From contig NW_020194655.1 in the NCBI RefSeq assembly GCF_002865645.1, forward strand, positions 372,001 to 436,000: a DNA stretch of 64,000 nt, read 5' to 3'. Below the pieces are notes generated by a model. The model did not search any database and was not told the DNA's origin. It worked only from the letters and a program-made list of their open reading frames with translations. Position 1 is the first letter of the stretch. Each line of letters starts with the position of its first letter. Source of the stretch: Hyaloscypha bicolor E (Eukaryota; Ascomycota; Leotiomycetes; Helotiales; Hyaloscyphaceae). Positions 38,463-49,342 of this stretch are shown in pieces. Position numbers and translations under genes: made by a program.

Positions 38463-39805
38463 ATGGACATCTGCGAAAACCCTCAGCGACAAGTCTCGGA
38501 CACGACCGACTACGCTACCAACAAGAATTCTATACAAGCCTTCCGCAGATCATGCGACCGTTGCCACATCCAGAAGCTCAAATGCCCCAGGAGTACGAGG
38601 TCTCCCGCACAATGCCAGCGTTGCGAGCGGGCTAGGCACAAATGTGTATACAGTCGCAGGAATCCAAGGCAGACAACAAGGAGGCAAGACAGTGCATCCT
38701 CTATAGCGTCTCCTGTTACACAAGAAGAAGAAATTCAGTCACATCAACCGCTGGTGGCAACCGGCCATGATATTTCATTAGACATGCTATCACTTGGGTT
38801 GTTGAGCACATTTGATGAAGGAGACATTGATTCCTTACCGGACTGGTCCTGGCAAGGCTTTATGGAAAGTCCTTTAGGAAGATTCAATGACCTTGAGGAT
38901 CCAACATCGTACCACCCACAGACCACCTTGACCTCACTCTCGACAGAGGGAGAACCCGCTTCAACGGCTTGTCAGCACCAAGACGTTTTCGAGCGCCTAT
39001 CTAGCATATCCAAGACTTTGGAGGACTATATTCACTTCCTGGCCAACCAGTGGCATCATAAAGATATCCAAAACTGTAAGCGCGCCCTGCGTTTCCCATA
39101 TCCATGCATGACTTGGCCATGTCTAATTCATTAGAAATAATAGATCCCGTTGGCAAGGTATTTGGCACTTTCCAGAATTTCCTGATGACCCTCCAAGTCC
39201 AGACACCTCGTGGAAAGCCCACCGTGCTGGAGGGCTGTCAGCAGACAAGAACCATCCTTCTGGCTTCGCATTGCTACACAGTATGCATCAAAATCATGGA
39301 GGCGCTGGCAGATAATTTGTGCCAGGAAATGTCCGTCCAAGCGTCGCAAAACGCAGTGTGGCAGCTGCCCGGAGGCAATATTTCCGGCAATGGGCTGGAG
39401 GCCGACTGCTTGGTGGGTGAGTCGTTCTCCCAACTAAATCCGCTCGCCAGCTCGTTGGTGTCGGCCTGCACAACACTGCACACAGGGGTCGGTATTCTGT
39501 GCAAAATTGAGGTAGAGCTTGGTGTGCCTCAGGGAAGCGGCATTATGGTGAGAGAAATATCGACTGCTTCGATTGCTGGCGACGGGAACAAACTCTTGCA
39601 ATCAAACAGGAGAGGGGATACAACGGGGTTTACACAGGCGGCTCGGTTCCTCGGTGTAATGTGGGAAGGAGTAAGCAGTGGTTCTGGGTATATCACCATT
39701 CTCCAGAACTTCCAGCGGCATCACGCAGAGATTCTCCGTTTGACCAGACAGCATGCTTTCATGTTCTTGTCCCAAATATTATCCCCACAAACGAGCAGAA
39801 CTTAG
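38463..39805 (+). CDS. lovE: Zn(II)2Cys6 pathway regulator, LovE/MlcR type, 2 exons
   Basis: Nuclear transcription factor expected to switch on the statin genes. Exons: 38463-39075 and 39144-39805; 1,275 nt, 424 aa (LovE about 500, MlcR about 460). The N-terminal binuclear zinc cluster starts at residue 31 with spacing C-x2-C-x6-C-x9-C-x2-C-x6-C (Cys31, 34, 41, 51, 54, 61) and is preceded by AFRRSCDRCH, as in LovE. The C-terminal half has the LovE-like pattern SSLVSACTTLHTGVGIL and ends with a helical segment. The ATG chosen has a good context (ACCATGG); the upstream part of the open frame starts only with GTG. The first possible acceptor for the intron would create a stop, so the acceptor 10 bp further downstream is used. 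It converges on the transporter gene. Confidence 0.87.
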
Positions 39806-40091
39806 CAGGAAAAATCACTGAACATGGCTGTATAACAATCGCCGGGCAACGAGGATTCTGTCGTTTCCCAAGTATAAGATGTCTTTTAGAAGCTTGAGTC
39901 CTACGAGTGTATATAGAGTAATTAGATATTTAATACCGAATGGGGGCAGAGGGCAATGCCGACCATTCACCACCCTACCCTCCTCCCTATGGCAATTTTT
40001 TTTTTGGAGGAATCTACCAACCTTGCCTTGATATTTTCACCTATCTATTGACCCCTGTCAGTCTTCCACGGGCAATGTACTTGGATGTGGT

Positions 40092-42235
40092 TTAGTCTGA
40101 GGTTCCTGAATCATTGACCTTCTTTTGCTGAATCCTACGCCAACCCATGCCCCAGGCGAAGAGGAAGGTCGATGCCGAAGCCCCTAGCGCAACGTAGAAA
40201 ACCTTGTCCACGGCATAGGCGTATGCACTCAAAACACCAGGGAGCTCTGCAGGTGTGACAACTGAGGGAAACGCAGTCGCGCCAGCGTGGACTATTGCGC
40301 TCACATTTGCTGTAGGGGCATACTTGGGAATAGCTGCCTCTAGGCACCTATCGAAAACGAGTTGCGCAATTGTCAGCGCGAGTGACCCACCAAAGGTCTG
40401 TATGAAGATGACCAGTGATATTCCAAGTGGGACTTGCTCAACTGTGAGCGTGTTCTGAATCGCAATGACAGGCTAGTTAGGTGAGAGTATTAGTAGGTAG
40501 CTTTTATGGTATTTAAAGGTAAAAGGAGGGGTCTCACTGTTTGCATGCCACAGCCTCGACCCAATCCGGCGACAAACTGATACATGACCCACTGGGCCAC
40601 CGTCGCTTTCACCGTTATGGTTGTCATTAAGCCGGCACCAACAAGCATAACCACAGCACTGGCTAATGCCCACGGTAGATAGTAGCCCGTTTTTCCAACT
40701 GTGGATGTTAGTCATCAAAATTGTGCTGTCAGTGGATCCTATTAAATACTTACTCAGTACGCCGGACATGATTGCCATAAAAAGCTGAGGCAGAATGCCG
40801 GAGAGCATATACACTCCACTCATCAGGGCAGGTGCTCCCTTGACAGCTTGGAAGTAGATGGGCATGTAGTACGAGAAGCAGAGTAATGCTCCGGAGAAGA
40901 AGCCAAGGTACAGGGAAGCGCTCCAGACTTCGCGCCTGCGAACAACAGAAGCTGGGATCATGGCGCCGTCACCAACACGGTGCTCCCAGGCCATAAACAC
41001 GATCAAGGAAATGCCACCACCGCAAAATAGGCCGATCACGGTGGGGCTGTTCCAGGCGTAGTCGGATGCTCCCCGCGAGAGTGCTAGCTCGATCATGATG
41101 GCGAAACCTGCGAAGAAGACGAAGCCAGTCAGGTCGAGTTTGGAAAATATCGTTTTAATGCTCGTTTGACTGGACGTGGCCTCGGGGGAACGATGGTCGG
41201 GGATATAAATGGCGAGGAGGAGAATGGCTGCAATAGCACCAATGGGAATGTTGATGTAGAAGCCTAACTAGATTATCAGAATAATCAAGCCGACGACTAC
41301 CCGGACGATACGTACACCATCGCCAACTTACACGTTGTGTGAAAGCGCCTCCAAAGAGCGGTCCACATACGATGCCCATCTGGCTCACTGATGCATGTCA
41401 AAGACGGAATCGTTAACGTTCACTGTCTTTGTGATTACTTACATCCCATCATGATCCCTACCATGACTGTAAATCATGTCAGCTGACTGATAGAATACGA
41501 ACACGTAAAAGGGGGCGAGAGACGTACGCGGTTGCTTTTCCAAGGGGGAACTGGCAGAGATGATGGTTAGGGCACCATTCATGATGCCAGAACCTCCAAG
41601 GCCAGCCACAGCTCGTCCCAGTATCAAGGCCTTGGATGACTGGGCGGAGCCACACACGACGGATCCGACCTCGAAGACGAGGAGGAAGACGAGAAAAGTA
41701 GACTGAACTGCATCAGCAATGCCGGTCCGCTCGAGAGGATAAAAGATCGTACCTTGGAACTTATTAGTGTGTATAATCGGCCTGCTAGAGGTTGAAAGGC
41801 GCAGCTGATGAGATATAACGACAATTAGTTAATGGACATTGGAAACAGACAAGGGTTGGTTGCGGGATATGTGAACTGGACGCACTTAGCCAGGAGAAAC
41901 GCGCTGCCATACCACCCCACGTCGTCAAGAGAGTGGAAGTCGTTGGTGATTTGAGGAATCGCCTGGTCACACGGGGTCAGAGGCCGTAGACCTGCTGATA
42001 GCAAACTTTAAGAACTTGCCGTCACGATGATGGACATATCGAGCAGCATAACGAAGGCGACAAGAGTGACAGAGGCAAGCACCAGCCAGAGTCGGACGCC
42101 GGTAAGGTACTCCCGCTTGTCACCGTCCTCCACCAACTCCCGTGTGTTCCCATTCTCTTCGGAAGATATGTCTGTATGGTCGCTTTTCTCTGGCGTCGCA
42201 GTGGATACGTAAGCGCAGTTGGCGGGCTTCTCCAT
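40092..42235 (-). CDS. lovI: MFS efflux transporter, LovI/MlcE type, 9 exons
   Basis: Drug:H+ antiporter-type plasma-membrane protein expected to export the statin. Exons, minus strand: 42235-42020, 41962-41886, 41804-41753, 41702-41528, 41466-41443, 41387-41316, 41263-40754, 40698-40538, 40472-40092; 1,668 nt, 555 aa, near the usual size of 14-helix pumps. Signature stretches are [12 protein letters not shown] (helix 1), [66 protein letters not shown] and the C-terminal LFAWGMG. The first intron uses a GC donor (GCAAGT) with an AG acceptor, and exon 5 is only 24 bp; both keep the conserved frame. The long cytosolic N-terminus is acidic. I saw no perfect MlcR-type site in its 300 bp upstream region. 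It may also contribute to self-resistance. Confidence 0.9.
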
Positions 42236-42540
42236 CGTCTTGGATGCTAGTGGTTGAGCTACAAGTTTCGATTACGGTGGCGTCGCTGTGCGTTTCTTGC
42301 TGGTGACGATGGGAGGAATATCTGTGTCGAAACAGTATTCGTAGCATCCGGCAGACCTCAGGAGAGACAAAAGCAGCCACGAATAAATTAAAGATGGAAA
42401 TATTGTATGGCCGCACACACATGAACTGTAATGGGGAAAGCTGCGCCTAGAATTCGCCGCCAGTTTGGGTGCGTATTCTGCTGGGGGGAAGGAAAAACTC
42501 GGACTGCAGGTAGCATTTTAGGCGGTAACCGAGATCCAAG

Positions 42541-42610
42541 GTCAGTGCAAACGAGTCAGTGCACAGGAGTCAGTATACAAGAGTCAGTGCACACGAGTCA
42601 ATGCACACTC
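42541..42610. repeat. Short tandem repeat, about five copies of a 14-15 bp unit
   Basis: The unit is close to GAGTCAGTGCACAC, repeated with small changes. It lies about 300 bp upstream of the transporter start, at the border between ordinary and AT-rich sequence. Confidence 0.6.
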
Positions 42611-43552
42611 TTTTTTTACTAAAATCATTAATCTTTAGACTTTACTATTTATATAACTAGTAATTCTATTAAAATTAAATTTCTATATTATTGGTTTCTA
42701 ATTTTATTAATAAAACTAAAATTTCTATATTATTAGTTTCTAATCTTATTAATAAAAATTATAATATAAAAATTATAATATAAAAATTACTTATTTTATA
42801 TTACTTTTATAGTTTTAGAGTTTAATAATTATAATTTTATAAAATAATTATTTAATAACTTTTTGTTTTTAAAAGAATATTTAAATTAAATTAATAATAT
42901 AGTTCTATATTAATTAAAGTAAACCTATAAACTCTAAGTTAAAAGATCTTATAAATATATAAGTTATTAAATTTTATATTAAGGTTCTTTACTTATATAG
43001 CTAATTTTTAAGTTCCTTTGCAAATCTCGTTCTCTCGTTCTCTCGCTTTCACGTTTTTAATCCAAAACCGTATAAAAATCTACCCTAAACTTTTCCCTTT
43101 TCGGACCGATGCTTAACTCAGGATTACTGCAAGAACCCCGGAAGAGAACCACTCTCAAGAACTGTATTATAAGGTGTATATACGAAGTATATACCTTGTA
43201 ATTTTATACTAGAATCTTTAGAAGATTAGTAGCAGGAGACTTTGCTGCACGAGCTCGGGCTGGCACGCGCCTCCGCTTAGTTGCGCTATATACCCGCCAA
43301 ATTTGTTAGCGAATCGAGCCTGAAAATCAAACCCCCGATTAATTTCTTTAATAGCAAATACAATTAACTTCCCTAAAAGAATAATATCAAATAATACCCA
43401 GTCTATAGTATTACGCGCTATAAAATTATAAAAATTTAATTATTATTTATTATAGAAGTTATTATAGAAAATGTCGAATTTCGACCCAGATTTTAATATA
43501 TTAAAGACTAACCGGAGGCGCGTGGCTGGGTGGTCTCAGGGAGAAGATTACG
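42611..43552. other. AT-rich decayed stretch
   Basis: No gene. 42,611-43,010 is almost pure A+T. 43,020-43,340 has ordinary composition and includes a hairpin (AAGGTGTATATAC facing GTATATACCTT, 43171-43197); it may be a fragment of a long terminal repeat. The remainder is AT-rich again. Confidence 0.5.
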
Positions 43553-44199
43553 AAAAGGCCATAAGAATCCAAAGACCAAGTGAACTTTTAACTTACGACT
43601 TATAACTAATAACTAATAACTCGGTACAGACGTATACACCCCACCAAATGTCGCAAAAGCCCACACACCACGCCCCCTCTCCCTGTGCCTCTATTACTTA
43701 GAATATTTACTCTCTTTAATTCTTCTTTCTCTCTCTATAAGTATAGGGTAGGAGAGAGGGAATATGAGAGGAAAGAAGTACAGGGCAAAACGAGAGAACC
43801 TTACTAAAAATATATACCGCACCTTATAAAAAAGTTAAGTACTAATTTTTTTAGTACTTATAGCCTATAATTTAGCGACTCTCGCCCTAAAATTTAGTAA
43901 TAAGAAGCTTATAATTATAGGACTTTCTTTTCTTTATAACTTGCATACCTTAAAGCTTACTTTATACTTTTAACCTTTAACTTTTAACTTGCTCGCTCAC
44001 CCTCCCCACGCCCCCTATAGCCCCCACCCCTCTCTCTCATATATATAAATAAGAATTAAAGGGATAGTAATATTTTAAGTAGTAATAGAGGTATAGGGAG
44101 AGGAGGCGTAATATATAAACGATTTTGGTAAGGTAAGGCATGCGTTTATTAAGTTATAAGTTATAAGTTCGCTTAGTCTTCTAATTCTTATAGCCTTTT
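43553..44199. mobile_element. TIR element, copy A, with about 190 bp arms
   Basis: The left arm (about 43553-43745) runs from AAGGCCATAAGAATCC through GCCTCTATTACT and CTTTAATTCTT. The right arm (about 44010-44199) is its complement. C-to-T and G-to-A type differences are common between arms. The centre (about 250 bp) has no coding capacity. The same architecture and internal blocks recur at 47,500-48,180, so this is one repeat family. Confidence 0.65.
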
Positions 44200-44862
44200 A
44201 TAAAAGATACTGTGGGTTCTATTTAAGCCAGTATAGTAATGAATAAGTAGCTATAAGATGCATTTATAGTATAATAATTTGTATTAGAAGAAAGTATATA
44301 ATATATATATATATATAATATTGGCTTGTCTTTTTATATATTATAGAAGGATGTATTCTATTTATACCGGTTTAGTTCAAAAAATAGTAACTTTATTATG
44401 GGGTTTTGCGTTAATTCCTATTAATTTCTGAAAGAGAAAAAGTTTTATATTTTAAGGGAATCTTTAGTAATTTTATCAGCTACGCCATTATTTAAAAAAT
44501 AATACCGGTCTTCTCAAATCCATACTTACGTCACTCGTAATAATGATTAGTCTCCACTCCAACTACGGGCATAGGTCTGCAAACCAAAGTCTGACTACCA
44601 AGGCAGTATGAGATCCTCCGTTTGTTTGTCGCTGAGAAGATCCTCATTAGCCGCTGCTACATGGCACGTCTGCTGCGTAAACAGTCGCTGCCTCTAGCGT
44701 CAGATCTTGCAGAAGGTAGAAGCTGTCTGCATTCACCTATTCCGTTCCATTAAGGCCACATGGGATTGTGTTTTAAGCACCACGCGGAAGACGGTCGTCG
44801 GAGATTGAATGGATGTTTCTAATATAAATCTGCTCCGACCAACCTTCTACTGCTCTGGGTTT
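44200..44862. other. Intergenic stretch downstream of the thioesterase gene
   Basis: 44,200-44,500 is AT-rich and decayed. 44,520-44,862 is ordinary sequence and forms the 3' flank of the thioesterase gene. No gene is seen. Confidence 0.5.
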
Positions 44863-45627
44863 CTAATATTTGTACATGTTGAGAAAACGCCTGACAGCCT
44901 CATCAAGATCATCCTTCCTTTTTGGAATGTGGTGCTGCCCGTCGAATTCCAACACATCAGCATTTTGAGGCAAGTAATGCGTTGCAACTATCTTCTTTGA
45001 CCCTTCAAGAACAAAATCTTGACGGCCTTGGAGATGCAACGTCGGTGTGTTGATCAAAAGGGTTTCCTGGCCATCCGGTGACTCGGCCCTCATGTAGTCT
45101 GTAGCTTCCTCGGTATAGTAGCAGCAAATGAACATAGCACTGTTCATATTTGGGAACCATGGTAGCCTTCCCATCTGCTGCTGCCATATCAGCAATGTAG
45201 CTACCAATGCGCCCTCGGAGAAGGCGAGCACGCCGACGATGGGTGTCTGCGGGTTATTTTTCTGCCAGTCTTCGATAACCTTCTGCACGGGCGTGTTCAC
45301 GGCCAAGAGCCGCTCGCCCACCGACGCGTTGGCGCTGGAATTCTCTACGTTTTCCAATGGGTTCACTCTGATGTTTTTGTCGCTGTCGTCCTTCTTAAAC
45401 CAGGAGTAGTAAGGGCCCATGCCTTGAAACAGCGGCAGTACACCCGGGCCGGGCTTGGATATGAAGGGGGCAGTGGCATAGACGAATTCAAACTCGTGTC
45501 TTAATGCCATGCGGAGTTTGGCCGTCTGGACGCGAAATATGGTTGCTGAACCTCCGGCCCCATGAATGCACAGAAGCGCCTTGGGGGCTTTGGGCGGCGC
45601 CGTGAGTTGAGGCCTTACAACGCCCAT
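44863..45627 (-). CDS. lovG: PKS-releasing thioesterase, LovG type (FSH serine hydrolase family)
   Basis: Alpha/beta hydrolase expected to release the finished nonaketide from the LovB-type PKS and to clear aberrant chains. It is a single exon of 254 aa. The N-terminal CIHGAGGSATIFRVQ is the oxyanion-hole region, and the nucleophile is Ser137 in AFSEGA. A likely acid is Asp204 (GRQDF) and the likely base is His232 or His233 (GQHHIP). The stretch EFVYATAPF and the block IWQQQMGRLPWFPNMN match LovG closely. It is shorter than LovG in the loop after GPYYSWF, where LovG has a Ser/Asn-rich insertion. It is divergent from the enoyl reductase gene, with 450 bp between starts. Confidence 0.92.
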   Translation of the reverse strand: MGVVRPQLTAPPKAPKALLCIHGAGGSATIFRVQTAKLRMALRHEFEFVYATAPFISKPGPGVLPLFQGMGPYYSWFKKDDSDKNIRVNPLENVENSSANASVGERLLAVNTPVQKVIEDWQKNNPQTPIVGVLAFSEGALVATLLIWQQQMGRLPWFPNMNSAMFICCYYTEEATDYMRAESPDGQETLLINTPTLHLQGRQDFVLEGSKKIVATHYLPQNADVLEFDGQHHIPKRKDDLDEAVRRFLNMYKY

Positions 45628-46077
45628 GACGTCTTTCGTGGATTTTGTTTACTGGAATTATCCTGATATTGTTAGACTGCGAAAAGAAAAAAAAGAAAGA
45701 AAAAAAAAAAACCAGGGTTGAGGGTGATACATACCTCGCGATCAAGGAGAAGAAGAGGGCCAAGAGGGCTCAATCATACTGGCAACAGACTCAGCGGGGA
45801 CGGAGCTCCGCTCCGTTTTAGAACCGATTTTCTAAGTTAATGAAGATAACCTGTTATCGTTGCCCGTGGTTGATCTTTGCCATAATCATGAAACCTTTTA
45901 CATGCTGACTTTCGGCATTTTCTAATCACCGAGAAACGCCGTGGGCATCTGCATTATCTAGAAAAGTTTAAACGAGGTCCTTCGAATCATTCGGTACATT
46001 ATACATGTGATGCAGTCAAGGATAGATAAAAGGTCGAATTACACAGCACAGCTTCCAACCCCCCCACAACAGTCACA
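45628..46077. promoter_or_regulatory. Divergent promoter between lovG-type and lovC-type genes
   Basis: The region contains one perfect MlcR-type site on the minus strand. A TATA-like GATAGATAAAAGG lies about 50 bp before the enoyl reductase ATG, and a purine tract of about 35 bases lies near 45,680-45,715 before the thioesterase. Confidence 0.65.
45929..45942 (-). promoter_or_regulatory. MlcR-type binding site, ACGG-N6-TCGG
   Basis: Read on the minus strand the bases are ACGG CGTTTC TCGG, an exact match, 136 bp upstream of the enoyl reductase ATG and about 300 bp from the thioesterase ATG. Confidence 0.6.
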
Positions 46078-47382
46078 ATGGGCAGCCTAGCCACCGAGAC
46101 CACATCCACCTTCACGCCGCCTCTGAAACAGAGGGCTTTGACAGTCAACGACCACGATGAGGTGATAATCTGGGATGACGCGCCATGCCCAAAGCTGCCC
46201 GTAGATCAGGTCTACGTCCGCGTCGAGGCCGTCGCGCTTAACCCTAGCGATACCAAGATGCGAGGCAACTTCGCCACGCCGTGGGCCTTCCTGGGCACCG
46301 ACTACTGTGGGACGGTGGTCGCGGTTGGCTCCGAGATTACGCACATCAAGGTGGGCGACCGGGTTTACGGAGCCCAGAACGAGATGTGCCCTCGCACGCC
46401 CGACCAGGGGGCCTTCGCCCAGTATACGATTACGCGTGGACGGATCTGGGCTAAGGTACCTGACAGCTGGACCGCGGAGGCTGCCGCTGCGTTGCCTGCG
46501 GGCATCAGCACGGCTGGCCTGGCTTTGAAGCTGCTTGACATTCCATTGCCGTACACAAGCGATGCTAAGCCTAGCAAGACGACATATGTCCTTGTGTACG
46601 GCGGGAGCACGGCTACGGCCACTATCACAATGCAGTTCTTGAGAGAGTACGTCGCAAAACCCAATCATTTTCTCACTATTGCCGTCAGTATTGTGCTTGG
46701 TCTTCACCGAAAGTGGCGTCACGTGCGCTCGGATCATCAGCGGCACTCCCTTGGAGTTAGAATGTGTCTGACACACGGTATTCAGGTCTGGCTACGTTCC
46801 CATCGCGACTTGCTCACCTCACAACTTTGGCCTGGCGAAGGAAAGTGGCGCTCAAGAGGTGTTTGACTATCGTGATGCACAATGTGCGGAGAAGATTGTA
46901 AGTATTTCGGGTTCCTACGAGTACCCAGATGGCGACGCTCCAGCTGACACCAACTTTCTCGTTAGCGCGCCTACACCAAAAACAACCTCCGATATGCACT
47001 GGACTGCATCACAAACGTGGAATCCACAACGGTATGTTTCAAGGCCATCAGCCGCGCCGGGGGGCGATACGTGTCCCTCAACCCGTTTCCTGAGCACGCA
47101 GCTACGCGGAAGATGGTGACCACCGATTGGACTCTTGGCCCAACCATTTTCGGGGAGGGCTCGACCTGGCCTGCACCCTACGGGCGTGAGGGCTCAGATG
47201 AGGAGCGTGAGTTTGGTGCTTTGCTCTGGCGCGTTGCCGGAAGGCTCGTCGAGGAGGGCAAACTGCATCATCACCCTTTGCGTGTGGTACAGGGTGGATT
47301 TGAGCAGGTGAAGCAATCGATGGAGGTTGTCAGGGCCGGAGAGCTGTCGGGAGAGAAAATCGTCGTTCTTTTCAAGAATTAG
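46078..47382 (+). CDS. lovC: Trans-acting enoyl reductase, LovC/MlcG type, 3 exons
   Basis: Stand-alone medium-chain reductase that supplies the missing enoyl reduction to the nonaketide synthase at chosen steps, using NADPH. Exons: 46078-46646, 46786-46897, 46966-47382; 1,098 nt, 365 aa, against 363 for LovC. The N-terminal GroES-like half has [29 protein letters not shown] and [20 protein letters not shown]. The Rossmann half starts with [17 protein letters not shown]. The C-terminal block [20 protein letters not shown] is nearly identical to LovC as I remember it. No zinc ligands are expected in this family. Its separation from the PKS gene by about 34 kb, much of it decayed transposons, is unusual for an obligate partner. 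Confidence 0.94.
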
Positions 47383-47499
47383 AGCCGGCAGTATACCGTC
47401 GAAGGTACATGGCACAGCCAGTCGGCATAAGCCTTTGGATACAAGCGGTAGGCGAAACTAGCTTTAAAATCGATTTTTAGCGAGAACAGCAAAACCTAC

Positions 47500-48180
47500 G
47501 GAAAGCCGTAAGGATCAATCGTCCAAGCGATTTTCGAATCCGGTTTTCGACTTTTGATGTCCGACTTGTGGCACGTGCGTACCCTATTAAAAATTGCCTA
47601 TATATTATGCCCCCTCTTCCTATGCCTCTACTTATTATTACTACTTAAAATATTACTCTCTTTTTAATTCTTATTTATATATATACGAGAGAGGGGTGAG
47701 AGGTGAGGGGTAGATGGGGATGGGGGTAGGGGGGAGAGGTAAAGGGCGAGTGAAAAGTGAAAAGTGGAAAGCAAAAAGTGAGCTTTAAGGCATACGACTC
47801 ATAAGAAAAAGAAAGCTTTATAATTATAGGCTACTTATTACTAATTTTAGGGCTATAAATACTAAAAATTTAGTGCTTTATAATATTAATTTTTAGTAAG
47901 GTTCTCTTGCCCTGCCCTTTTATCCTCTCTCCTCTCTCTTTTCCCCTTTCTCCTTTTCTCCTCTCTTACTCTTATACTTATAAATAGAGTAAGAAGAATT
48001 AAAGAGAGGAAATATTTAAAGTAATAATAGAAGTATAGGAAAAGAAAGTATAATATATAGGTATAATATATGAGTATTTGCTATTTTTAATAGAGTAAAT
48101 ATATATTATAAATCAGATATTAAGAGTCGAAAACATAATTCGAAAATTGTTTAAATAATTAATTTTTATAGCTTTTTATA
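47500..48180. mobile_element. TIR element, copy B, RIP-altered
   Basis: The left arm begins near GAAAGCCGTAAGGATCA, continues through TTTTCGAATCCGGTTTTCGAC and reaches the CCTCTACTTATTATTACTACTT block. The right arm is the complement with nearly all differences of the C-to-T/G-to-A kind. Arms are about 200 bp. Internal blocks match the element at 43,553-44,199, so the two copies bracket the lovG/lovC-type gene pair. No coding capacity. Confidence 0.65.
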
Positions 48181-49064
48181 AAAATTGTATCTGGAATAAA
48201 ATCACGCTTTTATAGCCTTTTAATTATAATACCAAATATTATCTAAATTATAAAAGTTCTTAAAATATTAAAGTTTAATATATTATAATTAAATTAAATC
48301 TAATAGCTTTACTTTAAATAAATAATAGTAAAGTTATTTAAGAAAAGATAAAAAGGGCAATTTTCTAGTTTTATAATTCTTATATTTCTTTTTCTTAATA
48401 ACCTTTTAATTACTTATTTTAAATAAAAACTATATAGCTTAAATTAATTATATTATATTATATTAAAGTTTAAAAACTTAAAAGAATTTTTAATTTAAAT
48501 TATTTTTATATAAATAAATTAGAAATCTAATTAAAAAAGAAATAAATACAAAATAAATCTGTTTTAAATACTTATTTTTATAACTATTATATTTAATATA
48601 AGTAATAACTAAAGCTTTTAAATATAAATAAAGTTTAAGAACTTAAAAAAATTTAAAAGAAATATTAATATTTTATAAATATTTATTATAAATATATATA
48701 ATATTAAAAAAAATTATTAGTTATATAAATAAATATAAATATTAAAAAAACTTATTTTATTATATATTTCTATATTTAAACTAAAGTATTAATTATAAAA
48801 TTTCTTTTCTTTTAAATTTTAATAATAAAAGCTTTTATTATCTTTTATAGAAACCTCTTTTATTTGTTTTATTATTTTATAATTATAATTTTTAATAATA
48901 TTTTCCATTTTCTATTATATTTTAAAAAAGATTTTTTTAAAAATTCTTATTATATTAATTTACTAATATATAAGGAAATTATATTTTATTAAAAATAAAA
49001 AGAAATCTAGTTATATTTAAAAGTATTAAATTATAAGTTTCTTTTAAAAATAAATAAATATCGG
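48181..49064. other. Extremely AT-rich stretch
   Basis: No gene. G and C are almost absent, more so than in the neighbouring decayed retrotransposon. Similar tracts lie at 26,930-27,470, 42,620-43,000 and 55,620-56,460; homology between them is possible but was not tested. Confidence 0.6.
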
Positions 49065-49342
49065 TTTACTAATAATATATAGTACTATTATATAAATATA
49101 GAAATACTAGTTATATTAGTTAGTAAAGTTATTATTATTCAGAAATAGAGATTATAGTATTATAGTATTAATATATAATTCCTAAATCTATTAAGCCTAA
49201 AGGAATCTAGTCTATTAGTCGAGTTACTAATAGAATATAAAGTTATATAACTATATCCCGTATCTCATATCTTATTACTTATATCTCATATCCTATATCT
49301 CGTAACTATATATATAACTTTCAAAGAAATAATTATACTAAT
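49065..49342 (-). repeat. Long terminal repeat, 3' copy (left)
   Basis: It is about 85-90 percent similar by eye to 55342-55619, with most differences of the C-to-T/G-to-A kind. TG..CA ends are not preserved. Confidence 0.75.
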
